Of a DNA stretch of 64,000 bases, positions 43,901-52,612 are shown piece by piece (positions within the stretch are counted from its first letter, which is position 1; every line of letters begins with the position of its first letter). Source of the DNA: Pseudomonas sp. BN411 (GTDB lineage Bacteria; Pseudomonadota; Gammaproteobacteria; Pseudomonadales; Pseudomonadaceae). The stretch covers positions 1 through 64,000 of the forward strand of contig NZ_SSOM01000036.1 in the NCBI RefSeq assembly GCF_029871235.1, in the 5' to 3' direction. The notes under the pieces were generated by a model. That model had not been told where the DNA came from. It did not search any database and worked only from the letters and a program-made list of their open reading frames with translations. The position numbers and the translations under genes are program-made.

Positions 43901-46900
43901 CCACTTCGGTACCGAGGGTGAAGCTGGCGGCGGACAGTACCGTATCCGTGCCGCCGGCGGCCGCTTCCACCACGACGTCAGCGACGTTGTCCACCACATA
44001 GGTGTCGTTGCCTAGGCCACCCACCAGGCGGTCGGCGCCCGCCCCACCGTTGAGGACGTTGTTCGCGGCGTTACCGGTGATCACGTTCGCCAGGGCGTTG
44101 CCCGTGCCGTTGATGGCGGCGGTACCGGTGAGGAACAGGTTCTCGAAATTCGCGCCGAGAGTGTAGGTGATCGCCGAAAGGATCCGGTCCACACCGGCGG
44201 CCGCGGCCTCCGTCACACTGTCGGCCGCGCTATCGATGACATAGGTGTCGTTGCCGGCGCCGCCGTCCATGACATCGGCTCCCACGGCACCGATCAGCAC
44301 GTCATCACCGGCTCCGCCGGTGAGCGTGTCGGCCACGGGGGTACCACTGAGCACATCCTGCCCAGCGGTGCCGGCCAGGGCGAACACGGCGGGCAGGGCG
44401 CTTTCGCTGTCGAGGATGGAGCCTGTGGCCGTCGCCGTGCCGATCACGGCATTGACAGCGGTAGCCAGCCGCAGGCTGAAGGTCTCGACCGCTTCGGCCG
44501 CCAGGTCGTCATTGAGGGCCACGCGTACTGTCTTGACCATGTCCCCCGGCGCGAACCTGAGGGTGCCGGAAGTGCCGATGTAGTCGGCAGCGAGCCCGGC
44601 CAGTGCGGTGCCATTGGCAGCGCTGTAGTTGACCGAAACCTCCGAGGTGGCGGGATTGCCCAGCGCCACCAGAAAGTCCAGATAGCCGCTGCCCTCCAGG
44701 GCGACCGCGTTGGATACCGTGATGCTGGGACTGCCCGACGCCGGCCCGTTGCTGTCAGCGATGACCACATGCGCATTGGCATCAGCCAGCGTGGCGCCGA
44801 CCGCGCTCGACAAGGTTACGTCGAGCAACTCGGGGCCTTCGGCCAGGGCATCGTTCAGTGGTGTGATCCAGATGGTCTTGACGGTTTCGCCGGGAGCGAA
44901 GGAAATCACTCCGCTGGAGAGCTGGCGATAGTCCACGCCGCTGGCAGCTGTGGTGCCCTGGATCCCGTAGTTCACCATCACCGGAGCGACACCCGGCCTG
45001 TCGAGCCTGACGGTGACCTGGGCGAGGGAGCTGGCCTCGTCGATAACCAGATCGCCAACCGACAGGGTCGGTGTGACCACGGGCGAGTCGTTGTCGATGA
45101 TGGTGGCGGTACCCAACGGCCTTGCGATGGTTGCATTTGCGCTGGGGCTGAACAGTTGCAGCTTGAAGTTCTCGACGAGATCGACACCGGCCTCCAGGCC
45201 CAGGGTGCCTAGACTGATACGCACGGTCTTGACCGTCTCACCTGCGGCAAAATTCAGCGTGCCGGAGTCACCGACGAAGTCGCCATCAATATTGCGCGCG
45301 GTCTCGTTCAGCGTCTGGTAGCGCACACTCACGGCGCTCAGGTTCGGTGCGTTGAGCCTGACCTGGAATTCCGCATAAGTGTCACTCTCGCCCACCATCA
45401 GGTCATCCACCGTGATGGTCGAAGTGGCCAGCGCCGTGGCGTCGTTCTCGTGGATGATGGCCGTCCCCACCGCATCCGGGGCGGTAGCCCCACCAGTGAG
45501 GCCCGAAACCAGGACGTTGAAGCTTTCGGATGACTCTGCCAGGGCGTCGTTGGTCAGGCTGATCCGCACGGTCTTGGCGGTCTCGCCGATGGCGAAGGCG
45601 AGGCTGCCGGTCTGCGCCACGTAGTCCGAGCCTGCCAGGGCGGTGCCGTTCTGCGTGGCGTAATTCAGCAACACCACACTGGTTCCGGCACGGTCCAGGC
45701 TGACGACGAACCAGGCCTCGCGGCTCGCCTCATCCACAATCAGATCGCTGACCGAGACCCTCGGAGTGGTGGTGGGGCTGTCGTTGTCGATAACGGTGGC
45801 CGTCGCCACGTCGCGGGCGATGGTCGCGTTGGCGCTTGGGCTGAACAGCTGCAGCTTGAAGTTTTCGATGCGATCGACGGCGGCTTCCAGACCTAGGGTG
45901 CCAAGGGTGATGCGCACGGTCTTGACCATCTCGCCGGCAGCGAAATTCAGCGTGCCGGCGTCGCCGAAGAAGTCGCCGTCGATATTGCGCGCGGTCTCGT
46001 TCAGCGTCTGATAGCGCACACTCACGGCGTTGAGGTTCGGTGCATCGAGTCGCACCTGGAACTCGGCATAGGTCTCGCTCTCACCGACCACCAGATCATC
46101 TACCGTGATGGTGGAGGTGGCGACCGCCGTGGCGTCGTTCTCGTGGAGGGTGGCCGTGCCCACGGCATCCAGCGTGGTGGCGCCACCGGTGAGGCCCGAG
46201 AGCACCAGGTTGAAGCGCTCCGACAACTCGGCGAGGCTGTCGTTGATCAGGCTGACCCGCACGGTCTTGGCGGTCTCGCCGATGGCGAAGGCGAGGCTGC
46301 CGGTCTGCGCCAGGTAGTCCGAACCCGCCAGGGCGGTGCCGTTCTGGGTGGTGTAATTCAGCGACACCACGCTAGTGCCGGCGCGGTCCAGGCTGACGAC
46401 GAACCAGGCCTCGCGGCTTCCCTCGTCCACAATCAGATCGCTGACCGACACCCGTGGCGTGGTGGTAGGGCTGTCGTTGTCGATTAGGGTAACCGTCGCC
46501 ACGTCACGGGCGATGGTCGCATTGGCGCTGGGGCTGAACAGTTGCAGCTTAAAGCTCTCGATGCGGTCGACGTCGCTCTCCAGCCCCAGGGGGCCGAGCG
46601 TGATGCACACGGTCTTGACCATCTCACCGGCGGCGAAATTCAGCGTGCCGGCGTCGCCGAAGAAGTCGCCATCGATATTGCGCGCGCTTTCGTTGAGCGT
46701 CTGGTAACGCACGCTCACGACGTTGAGGTTCGGTGCATTGAGGCGCACCTGGAACTCGGCATAGGTTTCGCTTTCGCCGACCACCAAGTCATCCACCGTG
46801 ATGGTGGAGGTGGCGACCGGTGTGGCGTCGTTCTCGTGAAGGGTGGCCGTGCCCACCGCATCCAGCGTGGTGGCACCGCCGGTGAGGCCAGAGAGCACCA

Positions 46901-48194
46901 GGCTGAAGCGCTCCGACAGCTCGCTCAGGTTGTCGTTGATCAGGCTGACCCGCACGGTCTTGGCGGTCTCGCCGATGGCAAAGGCGAGGCTGCCCGTCTG
47001 CGCCACATAGTCCGAACCCGCCAGCGCGGTGCCATTCTGCGTCGTGTAATTCAGCGACACCACATTGGTCCCGGCGCGGTCCAGGCTGACGACGAACCAG
47101 GCCTCGCGGCTTTCCTCGTCTACCACGAAGTCGCTGATCGACACCCGCGGTGTGGCCGTGGGGTTGTCATTATCGATGATGGTGGCCGTCGCCACGTCAC
47201 GCGCGATGGTCGCGTTGGCGCTGGGGGTGAACAGTTGCAGTTTGAAGTTCTCGATGCGATCGACGGCGGTCTCCGCCGTCGCCGAGCCGAGGGTGATGCG
47301 CACGGTCTTGAAGGTCTCGCCGGCGGCAAAGGTCAGGGTGCCGGCATCGCCGACGAAGTCGCCGTCGATATTGCGCGCGGTCTCGTTCAGCGTCTGGTAG
47401 CGCACACTCACCGCTTCCAGGTTCGGCGCATTAAGCCGCACCTGGAAGTCGACATAGGTCTCGCTCTCGCCGACCACCAGGTCGTCCACCGTGATGGTGG
47501 AAGTGGCCACCGGGGTGGCGTCGTTCTCGTGGAGAGTGGCCGTCCCCACAGCGTCCAGCGTCGTGGCACCGCCGGTGAGGCCCGAAAGCACCAAGTTGAA
47601 GCGTTCGGACAGTTCGGCCAGTGAGTCGTTGATCAGGCCGACCTTGATCGTCTTGACGGTCTCGCCGACGGCGAAGGCGAGGCTGCCGCTCTGTGCCACG
47701 TAGTCCGAGCCTGCCAGCGCGGTGCCGTTCTGCGTGGTGTAGTTCATCGTCACCACATTGGTCCCGGCGCGGTCCAGGCTGACGGCGAACCAGGCCTCGC
47801 GGCTTGCCTCGTCCACCACGAAATCGCTGATCGACACCCTTGGTGTGGCCGTCGGGGTGTCGTTGTCGATAATGGTCGCGGTAGTTTCCGTGTCGCCGAT
47901 GAGCGCGTTCACGCTGGGCGCGGACAGCTGCAGCTTGAGGGTTTCCACACCCTCCGGAGTTGCGTCGTTGTTTACCACGAAGGGCACTGTCAGCTCAGTA
48001 ACACCCGCGTCGAAGGTCAGCGTGCCGCTGGCCGCGGTGAAGTCCGAACCTCCTGTCGCCGTGTGCGCGAGCAGTGACCAGTTGACCGTGATGGGGGTGG
48101 CGCTCGGCTCGCTGAGCCAGACGATGAATTGCGTCGGTTCCGAATTCAGTTCACCGACGACTGCGCGCCGTACTTGAATGACAGGAATAGCCAT
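40962..48194 (-). CDS. Giant Calx-beta/RTX secreted protein (2410 aa)
   Basis: No classical signal peptide. Residues 1 to about 1270 are about 11 Calx-beta-like domains, eight of them as four near-identical tandem pairs (ISDFVVDEASREAWFAVSLD and ITVDDLVVGESETYVDFQVR types). Residues about 1275-2330 carry RTX calcium-binding motifs (GGAGNDTYVIDS, GGLGNDTYVVDN) in 12 repeats of about 81 residues, each with INGTGNALANVITGN. The C-terminal 80 residues (FRAGSAALDADDRIVYDRTT, ending ADFVLA) match type I secretion signals. Likely a secreted adhesin or surface protein. No type I secretion genes are in the window. Confidence 0.85.
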   Translation of the reverse strand: MAIPVIQVRRAVVGELNSEPTQFIVWLSEPSATPITVNWSLLAHTATGGSDFTAASGTLTFDAGVTELTVPFVVNNDATPEGVETLKLQLSAPSVNALIGDTETTATIIDNDTPTATPRVSISDFVVDEASREAWFAVSLDRAGTNVVTMNYTTQNGTALAGSDYVAQSGSLAFAVGETVKTIKVGLINDSLAELSERFNLVLSGLTGGATTLDAVGTATLHENDATPVATSTITVDDLVVGESETYVDFQVRLNAPNLEAVSVRYQTLNETARNIDGDFVGDAGTLTFAAGETFKTVRITLGSATAETAVDRIENFKLQLFTPSANATIARDVATATIIDNDNPTATPRVSISDFVVDEESREAWFVVSLDRAGTNVVSLNYTTQNGTALAGSDYVAQTGSLAFAIGETAKTVRVSLINDNLSELSERFSLVLSGLTGGATTLDAVGTATLHENDATPVATSTITVDDLVVGESETYAEFQVRLNAPNLNVVSVRYQTLNESARNIDGDFFGDAGTLNFAAGEMVKTVCITLGPLGLESDVDRIESFKLQLFSPSANATIARDVATVTLIDNDSPTTTPRVSVSDLIVDEGSREAWFVVSLDRAGTSVVSLNYTTQNGTALAGSDYLAQTGSLAFAIGETAKTVRVSLINDSLAELSERFNLVLSGLTGGATTLDAVGTATLHENDATAVATSTITVDDLVVGESETYAEFQVRLDAPNLNAVSVRYQTLNETARNIDGDFFGDAGTLNFAAGEMVKTVRITLGTLGLEAAVDRIENFKLQLFSPSANATIARDVATATVIDNDSPTTTPRVSVSDLIVDEASREAWFVVSLDRAGTSVVLLNYATQNGTALAGSDYVAQTGSLAFAIGETAKTVRISLTNDALAESSESFNVLVSGLTGGATAPDAVGTAIIHENDATALATSTITVDDLMVGESDTYAEFQVRLNAPNLSAVSVRYQTLNETARNIDGDFVGDSGTLNFAAGETVKTVRISLGTLGLEAGVDLVENFKLQLFSPSANATIARPLGTATIIDNDSPVVTPTLSVGDLVIDEASSLAQVTVRLDRPGVAPVMVNYGIQGTTAASGVDYRQLSSGVISFAPGETVKTIWITPLNDALAEGPELLDVTLSSAVGATLADANAHVVIADSNGPASGSPSITVSNAVALEGSGYLDFLVALGNPATSEVSVNYSAANGTALAGLAADYIGTSGTLRFAPGDMVKTVRVALNDDLAAEAVETFSLRLATAVNAVIGTATATGSILDSESALPAVFALAGTAGQDVLSGTPVADTLTGGAGDDVLIGAVGADVMDGGAGNDTYVIDSAADSVTEAAAAGVDRILSAITYTLGANFENLFLTGTAAINGTGNALANVITGNAANNVLNGGAGADRLVGGLGNDTYVVDNVADVVVEAAAGGTDTVLSAASFTLGTEVENLTLTGAAAINGTGNALANVITGNAANNVIDGGSGIDRLVGGLGNDTYVVENAADVVVEAAAAGIDTVQSSFSYVLGAEVENLNLTGAAAINGTGNALANVITGNAANNVLDGGAGADQLVGGLGADRLVGGLGNDTFVVDNVGDVVVEAASGGVDAVQSSITYTLGAELENLTLTGSAVINGTGNALANVITGNGVNNILNGGVGADRLVGGLGNDTYVVDNASDVVVEAAAGGTDTVQSSVSHVLAAEVENLVLSGSAAINGTGNALANVITGNAGNNILNGAAGTDRLVGGLGNDTYVVDNVGDVVVEAAAGGTDTVQSAINYVLGAELENLTLIGTAAINGTGNALANVITGNAGNNILNGAAGADQMLGGLGNDTYVVDNASDVVVEAVGGGVDAVQSSITYILGAELENLTLTGAAVINGTGNVLANMITGNAANNILNGGVGADRLVGGLGNDTYVVDNAGDVVVEAVGGGVDTVQSGVSHVLGAELENLVLTGAAAINGTGNALANVVTGNAGNNSLNGGAGADRLVGGLGNDTYVVDNAGDVVVESAGGGVDTVQSAITYVLGAELENLTLIGTAAINGTGNALANVITGNAGNNILNGAAGADQLLGGLGNDTYLLDNAGDVVVEAAAAGTDTVQSVISHVLAANVENLTLAGAAVINGTGNTLANVITGNAANNVLNGGAGADRLVGGLGNDTYVVDNVGDVVVEAAAGGADTVQSAITYTLGAELEQLTLIGTAAINGTGNALANVVTGNAANNVLNGGAGADRLVGGLGSDTYVVDNVSDVLVELAGGGVDMVQSAIGFTLGAELDNLTLTGSAAINGTGNALANVIIGNGGANALVGAAGNDVLNGGTGNDSLNGGLGQDTFRFASALNQTTNVDTLVDFATGVDTISLSRAVFSAISDASLVSGGFFRAGSAALDADDRIVYDRTTGALAYDSDGTGAATAVRIAIVGTTVHPAVAAADFVLA
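41290..44290 (-). repeat. Twelve tandem ~243-bp RTX-coding repeats
   Basis: Each unit encodes NDTYVVDN-x2-DVVVEA...DTVQS...LGAE-ENL-LTG-AAINGTGNALANVITGN...GGAGADRLVGGLG. The third unit has a 9-codon internal duplication (ADQLVGGLG). The last unit is degenerate and leads into classic short RTX nonapeptides. Confidence 0.85.
45020..47860 (-). repeat. Four tandem ~0.7-kb double Calx-beta repeats
   Basis: Each unit encodes two different Calx-beta domains joined by TATLHENDAT or TATIIDNDSPT linkers. Near identity between units suggests recent duplication or gene conversion. Confidence 0.8.
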
Positions 48195-48599
48195 GGTGCA
48201 CCACCTGCATCGAGCCTCGGCGCCTCAGGGACTTATAAGGATAGATGCCACATGGCCATGTACCAGCGGGGGGCGGGCCTCCGACACGGCGAGAAACCGC
48301 TCGCGTCATTGCTCGTCCGGATGAGCGAGCGCCCAGGTCCTCTCGCCGGCAACTGCCGCTAAGCCACGCAGATTGCATCTTGCTCACATCCGCCAGGGAC
48401 TGGCGACACGCCTCCGGACCTTGACGACGGCGGCGCGGCGCGCCTCATCGCCTAGACGGGTGTTGGGTAGGCGGTCGACGAACAGCCGTTTTGACCAACC
48501 AAGCGGCTGCCGGCCGGCACTGGTGGCTGAGTGGGAGCGGACTGGCCTGTGTCTTTGGCGTTACAAAAATTGAATGGGGCGGGACAGTCACCAGATTTC
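48195..48599. other. Region upstream of the RTX gene, no gene seen
   Basis: 405 bp. It should hold the RTX promoter. Only a weak AGGTGG precedes the RTX start codon. Confidence 0.35.
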
Positions 48600-48809
48600 T
48601 CAGGGCCCAGCCCCCATCTCGCCAAAGGCATTGAAATCGAATCGATCCGCCCCCGCGCCACCGATGAACCGCTCTACGCCCAGACCACCGATCAGCACAT
48701 CGCTGCCGGTGCCGCCGTCATAGGTGTTGACCCCGGCATTGCCGGTGAGAGTGTCGTTGAATGCGCCGCCTGGTCGGGGCCTGGCGCCCTTCTGGTGTTT
48801 CCCTCGCAT
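48600..48809 (-). pseudogene. Orphan RTX fragment
   Basis: Short frame: MRGKHQKGARPRPGGAFNDT, then GGTGSDVLIGGLGVERFIGG and a DRFDFNAFGEMG end, followed by a stop. It has RTX nonapeptides but lacks both the long N-terminus and the C-terminal secretion signal. Probably the remnant of a second RTX gene or of an ancestral longer gene. Confidence 0.6.
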
Positions 48810-48923
48810 CTTCACGTCCCTGCTTGAGCCGAATAACGACCAATGGCCGCACACCGTGCCACGGCAGTCGACGGGATGCTCGGGTTAGAATGCCGCCCCT
48901 CGTTTTCCCTCGAACCGCTCGCC

Positions 48924-49862
48924 ATGAATCTCGACGCCATCGCCACCCTGGAACAGCAACTGACTTCCGCCCTTGGGCATCTGCCGGACGAAGTCCGTCG
49001 CATCTTCCACGGCCGTGGGCGGCGCTGGGCGGGGTTGGAGCAGGTGACCGTGGACTGGTTGCAGGGCGTGGTGCTGGTGTCGTTGTTCCGCGAAGTCGAG
49101 GAAGACGAGCTCGTTGCACTGCGGGCCATGTTGCTGCGCCTCACCGAATCGCCGGTCTGGCAGCGCATCGGTGCGCGGAGCCTGTTGTTGCAGCATCGCT
49201 ACCTGTTGGAGAGCACCGTGGAGTTGCTTTGGGGCGAGGCGGTGGATGAGTGCGTGGTCAGCGAGGCGGGCCTGCGCTTCAAGCTGGACCTGGGCAAGAA
49301 GCAGAACAACGGCCTGTTCCTCGACATGCGCTATGGCCGCGACTGGGTTCGCGCCAATGCGCAAGGCAAGCGAGTGCTCAATCTGTTCGCCTACACCTGC
49401 GGTTTTTCGGTGGCGGCCATCGAGGGCGGCGCGGAGCATGTGGTGAACCTGGACATGGCCAGTTCGGCGTTGAGCCGGGGGCGGGAGAATCACAGGCTCA
49501 ATGGCCATGATCTGAGCCGTGTGAGTTTCCTTGGCCATGAGCTGTTCAAGTCCTGGGGCAAGGTGAAGAAGACCGGGCCATACGACCTGGTGATCATCGA
49601 TCCGCCATCCTTCCAGAAGGGCAGCTTCGCGTTGACCCGCGATTACCAGAAGATCCTGCGTCGCCTGCCGGAGTTGCTGACCGAGAACGGGGTGGTGCTG
49701 GCCTGTGTGAATGATCCTGCCATTGGGCCGGACTTCCTCGTTCAGGGGATGCAGGCGGAAGCGCCGGAATTGCGGTTTGTGGAGCGGTTGGAGAATCCGC
49801 CGGAGTTCGCGGATATCGATGAGGATGCGGGGTTGAAGGCGTTGGTGTTTCGGCGGGGGTAG
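48924..49862 (+). CDS. Class I SAM-dependent methyltransferase (rRNA-type, RlmI/RlmK-like)
   Basis: 312 residues. An N-terminal domain (VDWLQGVVLVSLF) is followed by a Rossmann methyltransferase domain: GLFLDMRYGRDWV, SAM-binding loop VLNLFAYTCGFSVAAIEGGA, acidic residue VVNLDMASSALSRG, catalytic-type motif DLVIIDPPSFQKGSF. The DPPSF motif and overall order match m5C/m2G rRNA methyltransferases. The ATG at 48924 is chosen; the 27-codon extension upstream has no support. Confidence 0.85.
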   Translation: MNLDAIATLEQQLTSALGHLPDEVRRIFHGRGRRWAGLEQVTVDWLQGVVLVSLFREVEEDELVALRAMLLRLTESPVWQRIGARSLLLQHRYLLESTVELLWGEAVDECVVSEAGLRFKLDLGKKQNNGLFLDMRYGRDWVRANAQGKRVLNLFAYTCGFSVAAIEGGAEHVVNLDMASSALSRGRENHRLNGHDLSRVSFLGHELFKSWGKVKKTGPYDLVIIDPPSFQKGSFALTRDYQKILRRLPELLTENGVVLACVNDPAIGPDFLVQGMQAEAPELRFVERLENPPEFADIDEDAGLKALVFRRG

Positions 49863-49891
49863 TTGCCGGGAGTCCGAGCGGGGCTCCGTTT

Positions 49892-49933
49892 CCCTCACCC
49901 CCGGCCCCTTTCCCAGAGGGAGAGGGGTGACTC
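49892..49933. repeat. Hairpin repeat (CCCTCACCCC...GAGAGGGG), copy 2
   Basis: Same family as 617-660; ends GGAGAGGGGTGACTC like copy 1. Confidence 0.65.
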
Positions 49934-50045
49934 ACGTCGGAGGCTTCGGCGCCAGCCGGTTGGCAAGACGTTGGGCTTCGCTGCGCTCTGACCAACCTAC
50001 GAATTGGCATGGATGCGATCCAATACCGCGCGGGGGGCTTCGCAA

Positions 50046-50080
50046 CCCTCACCCCAACCCTCTCCCAGAGGGAGAGGGGG
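50046..50080. repeat. Hairpin repeat, copy 3
   Basis: CCCTCACCCC...AGAGGGAGAGGGGG. Together with copy 2 it brackets a 110-bp spacer with no gene. Confidence 0.6.
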
Positions 50081-50114
50081 CAGTTTGTGCCAGCCGGGCA
50101 GTCCTCCGCTTTTC

Positions 50115-50157
50115 TGTAGGGGCGAATTCATTCGCCAAGCAGGCCGCAGGCCTGCCC
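50115..50157. repeat. REP-like intergenic repeat, copy 2
   Basis: Nearly identical to 549-590. It directly abuts the end of the phenol-pathway outer-membrane gene and so lies at the 3' end of the operon. Confidence 0.75.
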
Positions 50158-50161
50158 TGAT

Positions 50162-51049
50162 CTAGAACGGCACCGTCAACTTCAGCCAATAGGCATCCCC
50201 TTCCGCACGGTTGCGCACCTGGGTTTCCTGTTCCCATTTGGCGGTGAGGAACCAGCCGTCCTTGTTGCTGTACATGATCGACGGACCGATGGAGAAGGCG
50301 CGACCCTTGTTGTCGTCGATGCGGTCGCCGTCCTGACGGTCGTCGGTGGTCTGGCGGTAGTAGTAGCCGCCCACGCCCAGCACCCAGCCTTTGCCCAGCC
50401 CCCAACCCACGGCGTAATCGAAGTGGAATTCCTGGCCGGAGCGGTAGTCGGTGGCGGGGTTTTCCTGGTTGAAGTCGTACATCAGCTTCACGCTGGCGTT
50501 GAGCCCGGTGGGGTCGATGTAGGAGATCGCCCAAACCGGCTCGACGGTCCAGTAGTTGCGCCCGATGTTGGCCAGGTCGCCGCGGTCGTATTCGCCCGAA
50601 GGTGCGATGAAGTCCAGGGCGAAGATGCTGTGCAGCTTGTCGCTGTGATGAAAGCCTAGGGCGGGGCCGAAGATGATGTCGCCCAGGCCTTTCTTGCTCT
50701 GAGACTGGCCGTTCACTTCCACCTTCAGGTCGACGAACGGGAACAGCGCCGCGAAGGCCAGGTTGCCGCCGAACAGTTGCTGCTCGCTCACCCAGATCAG
50801 GCGTGGCGCGATGACGTTGGCGCGCACGCGGAAGTCCACCGGCAGGCTGTCGCCGTCGTTGCCGCGCAGGGTGTCGGCCTCGTAGTGAGTGGAGAACACC
50901 TGGCCGTAGAAACCAGGTGGCGGCATGGCGCCGGACATGTAGTTCTCGGCGCCCATCGGGTAGGTGGAACCGCCGCCTTCGGTGGCGTGGGCCACCTGGC
51001 CCAGGGCGGCGAGGATGCAGCAGGAAAGGACACGCAGTTTGGCACTCAT
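50162..51049 (-). CDS. Outer-membrane phenol-pathway protein (phenol_MetA_deg family)
   Basis: 295 residues with a signal peptide (LSCCILAALGQVAHA, cleavage before TEGGG) and beta-barrel-like alternation: GAENYMSGAMPPPGFYGQVF, LDFIAPSGEYDRGDLANIGR and the C-terminal strand AYWLKLTVPF. The family is found beside meta-pathway and hydrocarbon genes and probably forms a channel for aromatic substrates. It lies 74 bp after dmpP and is likely the last gene of the phenol operon. I start at the ATG at 51049. Confidence 0.85.
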   Translation of the reverse strand: MSAKLRVLSCCILAALGQVAHATEGGGSTYPMGAENYMSGAMPPPGFYGQVFSTHYEADTLRGNDGDSLPVDFRVRANVIAPRLIWVSEQQLFGGNLAFAALFPFVDLKVEVNGQSQSKKGLGDIIFGPALGFHHSDKLHSIFALDFIAPSGEYDRGDLANIGRNYWTVEPVWAISYIDPTGLNASVKLMYDFNQENPATDYRSGQEFHFDYAVGWGLGKGWVLGVGGYYYRQTTDDRQDGDRIDDNKGRAFSIGPSIMYSNKDGWFLTAKWEQETQVRNRAEGDAYWLKLTVPF

Positions 51050-51123
51050 CAGCAATACCTTCTTGTTTTTATGGGCGTGAGCCGCCGTCCGCGCGCGTGG
51101 CGCGGAGCAGCGAATGAAACGGG

Positions 51124-52185
51124 TCAGATGCGTTTGAACAGGGCTGAGCGGGTGCTCTCGCCGGCGCCGTCGGCGGCGGTGAGGAAGCGCTCCATGAAGA
51201 TGTCGCGCTCGAACAGCCGCCCCTGCATCAGCGCGGTGATGGCCGCGTCGATCATCGGTGGCGGCCCACAGAGGTAGGCCTTGTTGCCCGTGAAGCGACC
51301 GTCGAAATGCTTCTTCGCCGCGTCGTGCACATACCCCCGGAAACCGGTCCACTCGGTGTCATCAGCGGCCTGGCTGAGAGACGGTACGTAGGTGAAGTTC
51401 TCGTGCTCTTCGGCCAGGCGTTCGAAGAGTTCGCGGTTGTAGAGTTCGGCCCGGGTGCGCGCGCCCTGGAACAGCGTCATGCACCGCGTGTCCCCCTGCT
51501 CCAGCAGGTCGAGGATCATCGATTGCGGGCTGGACAGCCCCGAGCCGCCAGCGATGAAGATAAGGTCGCCAGCCTGCGACCCACGCACGAAGAACTGGCC
51601 ATAGGGACCGGAGAGTTCGAGCGCATCGCCCACCTTCAGCCCGTCATGGATGAACCCGGTGGCCTGCCCGCCCTCGACCAGGCGCACGTGCAATTCCACC
51701 TCGTCGGCACGGCTCGGCGGATTGGCCAGTGAGAAGGCGCGGGTGCCGTCGATACCCGGAATCTGCAGGTTGATGTACTGCCCGGCCTGGAATGCCATGG
51801 GGCGATCCAGTTTCAGGCGTAGGCCCTTGATGGTGGGCGAGAGGTCGTCCAGGGCGACCACCGTTGCCTGGAAGTCCTGCACTGCGTGGCCGGCGAAGTC
51901 GGGGTCGACATCGATGTCGGCCTCGATCACCAGGTCGCTCTGCGGAATGGCGCAGCAGGCCAGCACCTTGCCCTCGTCGCGCTCCATGTCCATCAGGGCG
52001 AAGGGTGAGGCGGCACCGATGTCCACCTCCCCTTCCAGCACCTGCAGCTTGCAGGTGGCGCAGGTGCCGTGGCCGCAGGCGAAGGGCAGCCAGACGCCTT
52101 GGCGCAGCGCGGCCTGGAGGATGGTCTGGCCTTCTTCGACTTCGATCTGCTCGCCAGTGGGTTCGATGGTGACCTGGTAACTCAT
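51124..52185 (-). CDS. dmpP: Phenol hydroxylase, reductase component P
   Basis: 353 residues, exactly the length of DmpP. The N-terminal plant-type [2Fe-2S] domain has the cysteine pattern CGHGTCATCKLQVLEG plus a distal CC. The FAD domain has RAFSLANPPS (R-x-Y/F-S motif). The NAD domain has FIAGGSGLSSPQSM and YLCGPPPMIDAA. It passes electrons from NADH to the di-iron oxygenase (L-N-O). The ATG at 52185 has GAGG upstream. Confidence 0.96.
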   Translation of the reverse strand: MSYQVTIEPTGEQIEVEEGQTILQAALRQGVWLPFACGHGTCATCKLQVLEGEVDIGAASPFALMDMERDEGKVLACCAIPQSDLVIEADIDVDPDFAGHAVQDFQATVVALDDLSPTIKGLRLKLDRPMAFQAGQYINLQIPGIDGTRAFSLANPPSRADEVELHVRLVEGGQATGFIHDGLKVGDALELSGPYGQFFVRGSQAGDLIFIAGGSGLSSPQSMILDLLEQGDTRCMTLFQGARTRAELYNRELFERLAEEHENFTYVPSLSQAADDTEWTGFRGYVHDAAKKHFDGRFTGNKAYLCGPPPMIDAAITALMQGRLFERDIFMERFLTAADGAGESTRSALFKRI

Positions 52186-52195
52186 GGCGACCTCC

Positions 52196-52555
52196 TCAGT
52201 TGAAGCTGCCGTTGAGGCCATCCAGGCCTGGGGTGGAAAGGTGCAGCAGGCTCTTGTGGCCGATGCCGTTGGCGGCCAGTCCGGCCTTCAGGTCGGGCTG
52301 GAAGTCCGCGTCGTCGAGGCGCCAGAGCACCTGGGTGAAATCCACCTTCGCCGCATCCGGGTGCGCCGCGATGGAGGGCTTGACCACGTTCTCGATGAAG
52401 TCGCCGAAGGGCATGTCCGGCGGCAGCGGCAGGGTGAAGGGGGCGCAGAACATCAGGTGGCGTTCCCAGCAGAGGTACACCAGTTGCAGGCCGTTGAAGT
52501 TTTCCTGGCGGTCCAGGGATTGCGCCGCATAGGCGCCGATGGCAGTCACGGGCAT
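52196..52555 (-). CDS. dmpO: Phenol hydroxylase, oxygenase gamma subunit O
   Basis: 119 residues, the family length. MPVTAIGAYAAQSLDRQENF, YLCWERHLMFCAPF, and PFGDFIENVVKPSIAAHPDA. It is a structural subunit of the (LNO)2 hydroxylase. It ends 10 bp before the dmpP start codon. Confidence 0.95.
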   Translation of the reverse strand: MPVTAIGAYAAQSLDRQENFNGLQLVYLCWERHLMFCAPFTLPLPPDMPFGDFIENVVKPSIAAHPDAAKVDFTQVLWRLDDADFQPDLKAGLAANGIGHKSLLHLSTPGLDGLNGSFN

Positions 52556-52612
52556 GACGCTGTCCTTCTTGTAATGGGGGAGTTGGCGGGCGCGTGGCAC
52601 CCGCCATGGGGC

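Noticed and set aside
41290-44290. Regular direct repeats that could suggest a CRISPR array
   Set aside because: The repeat period is about 243 bp, the repeats are coding and translate to RTX units; there are no short unique spacers or cas genes.
41682-47624. Long plus-strand open frames opposite the giant RTX gene
   Set aside because: They exist because the repeats on the other strand lack stop codons in antisense; their products are repetitive His/Val-rich shadows.
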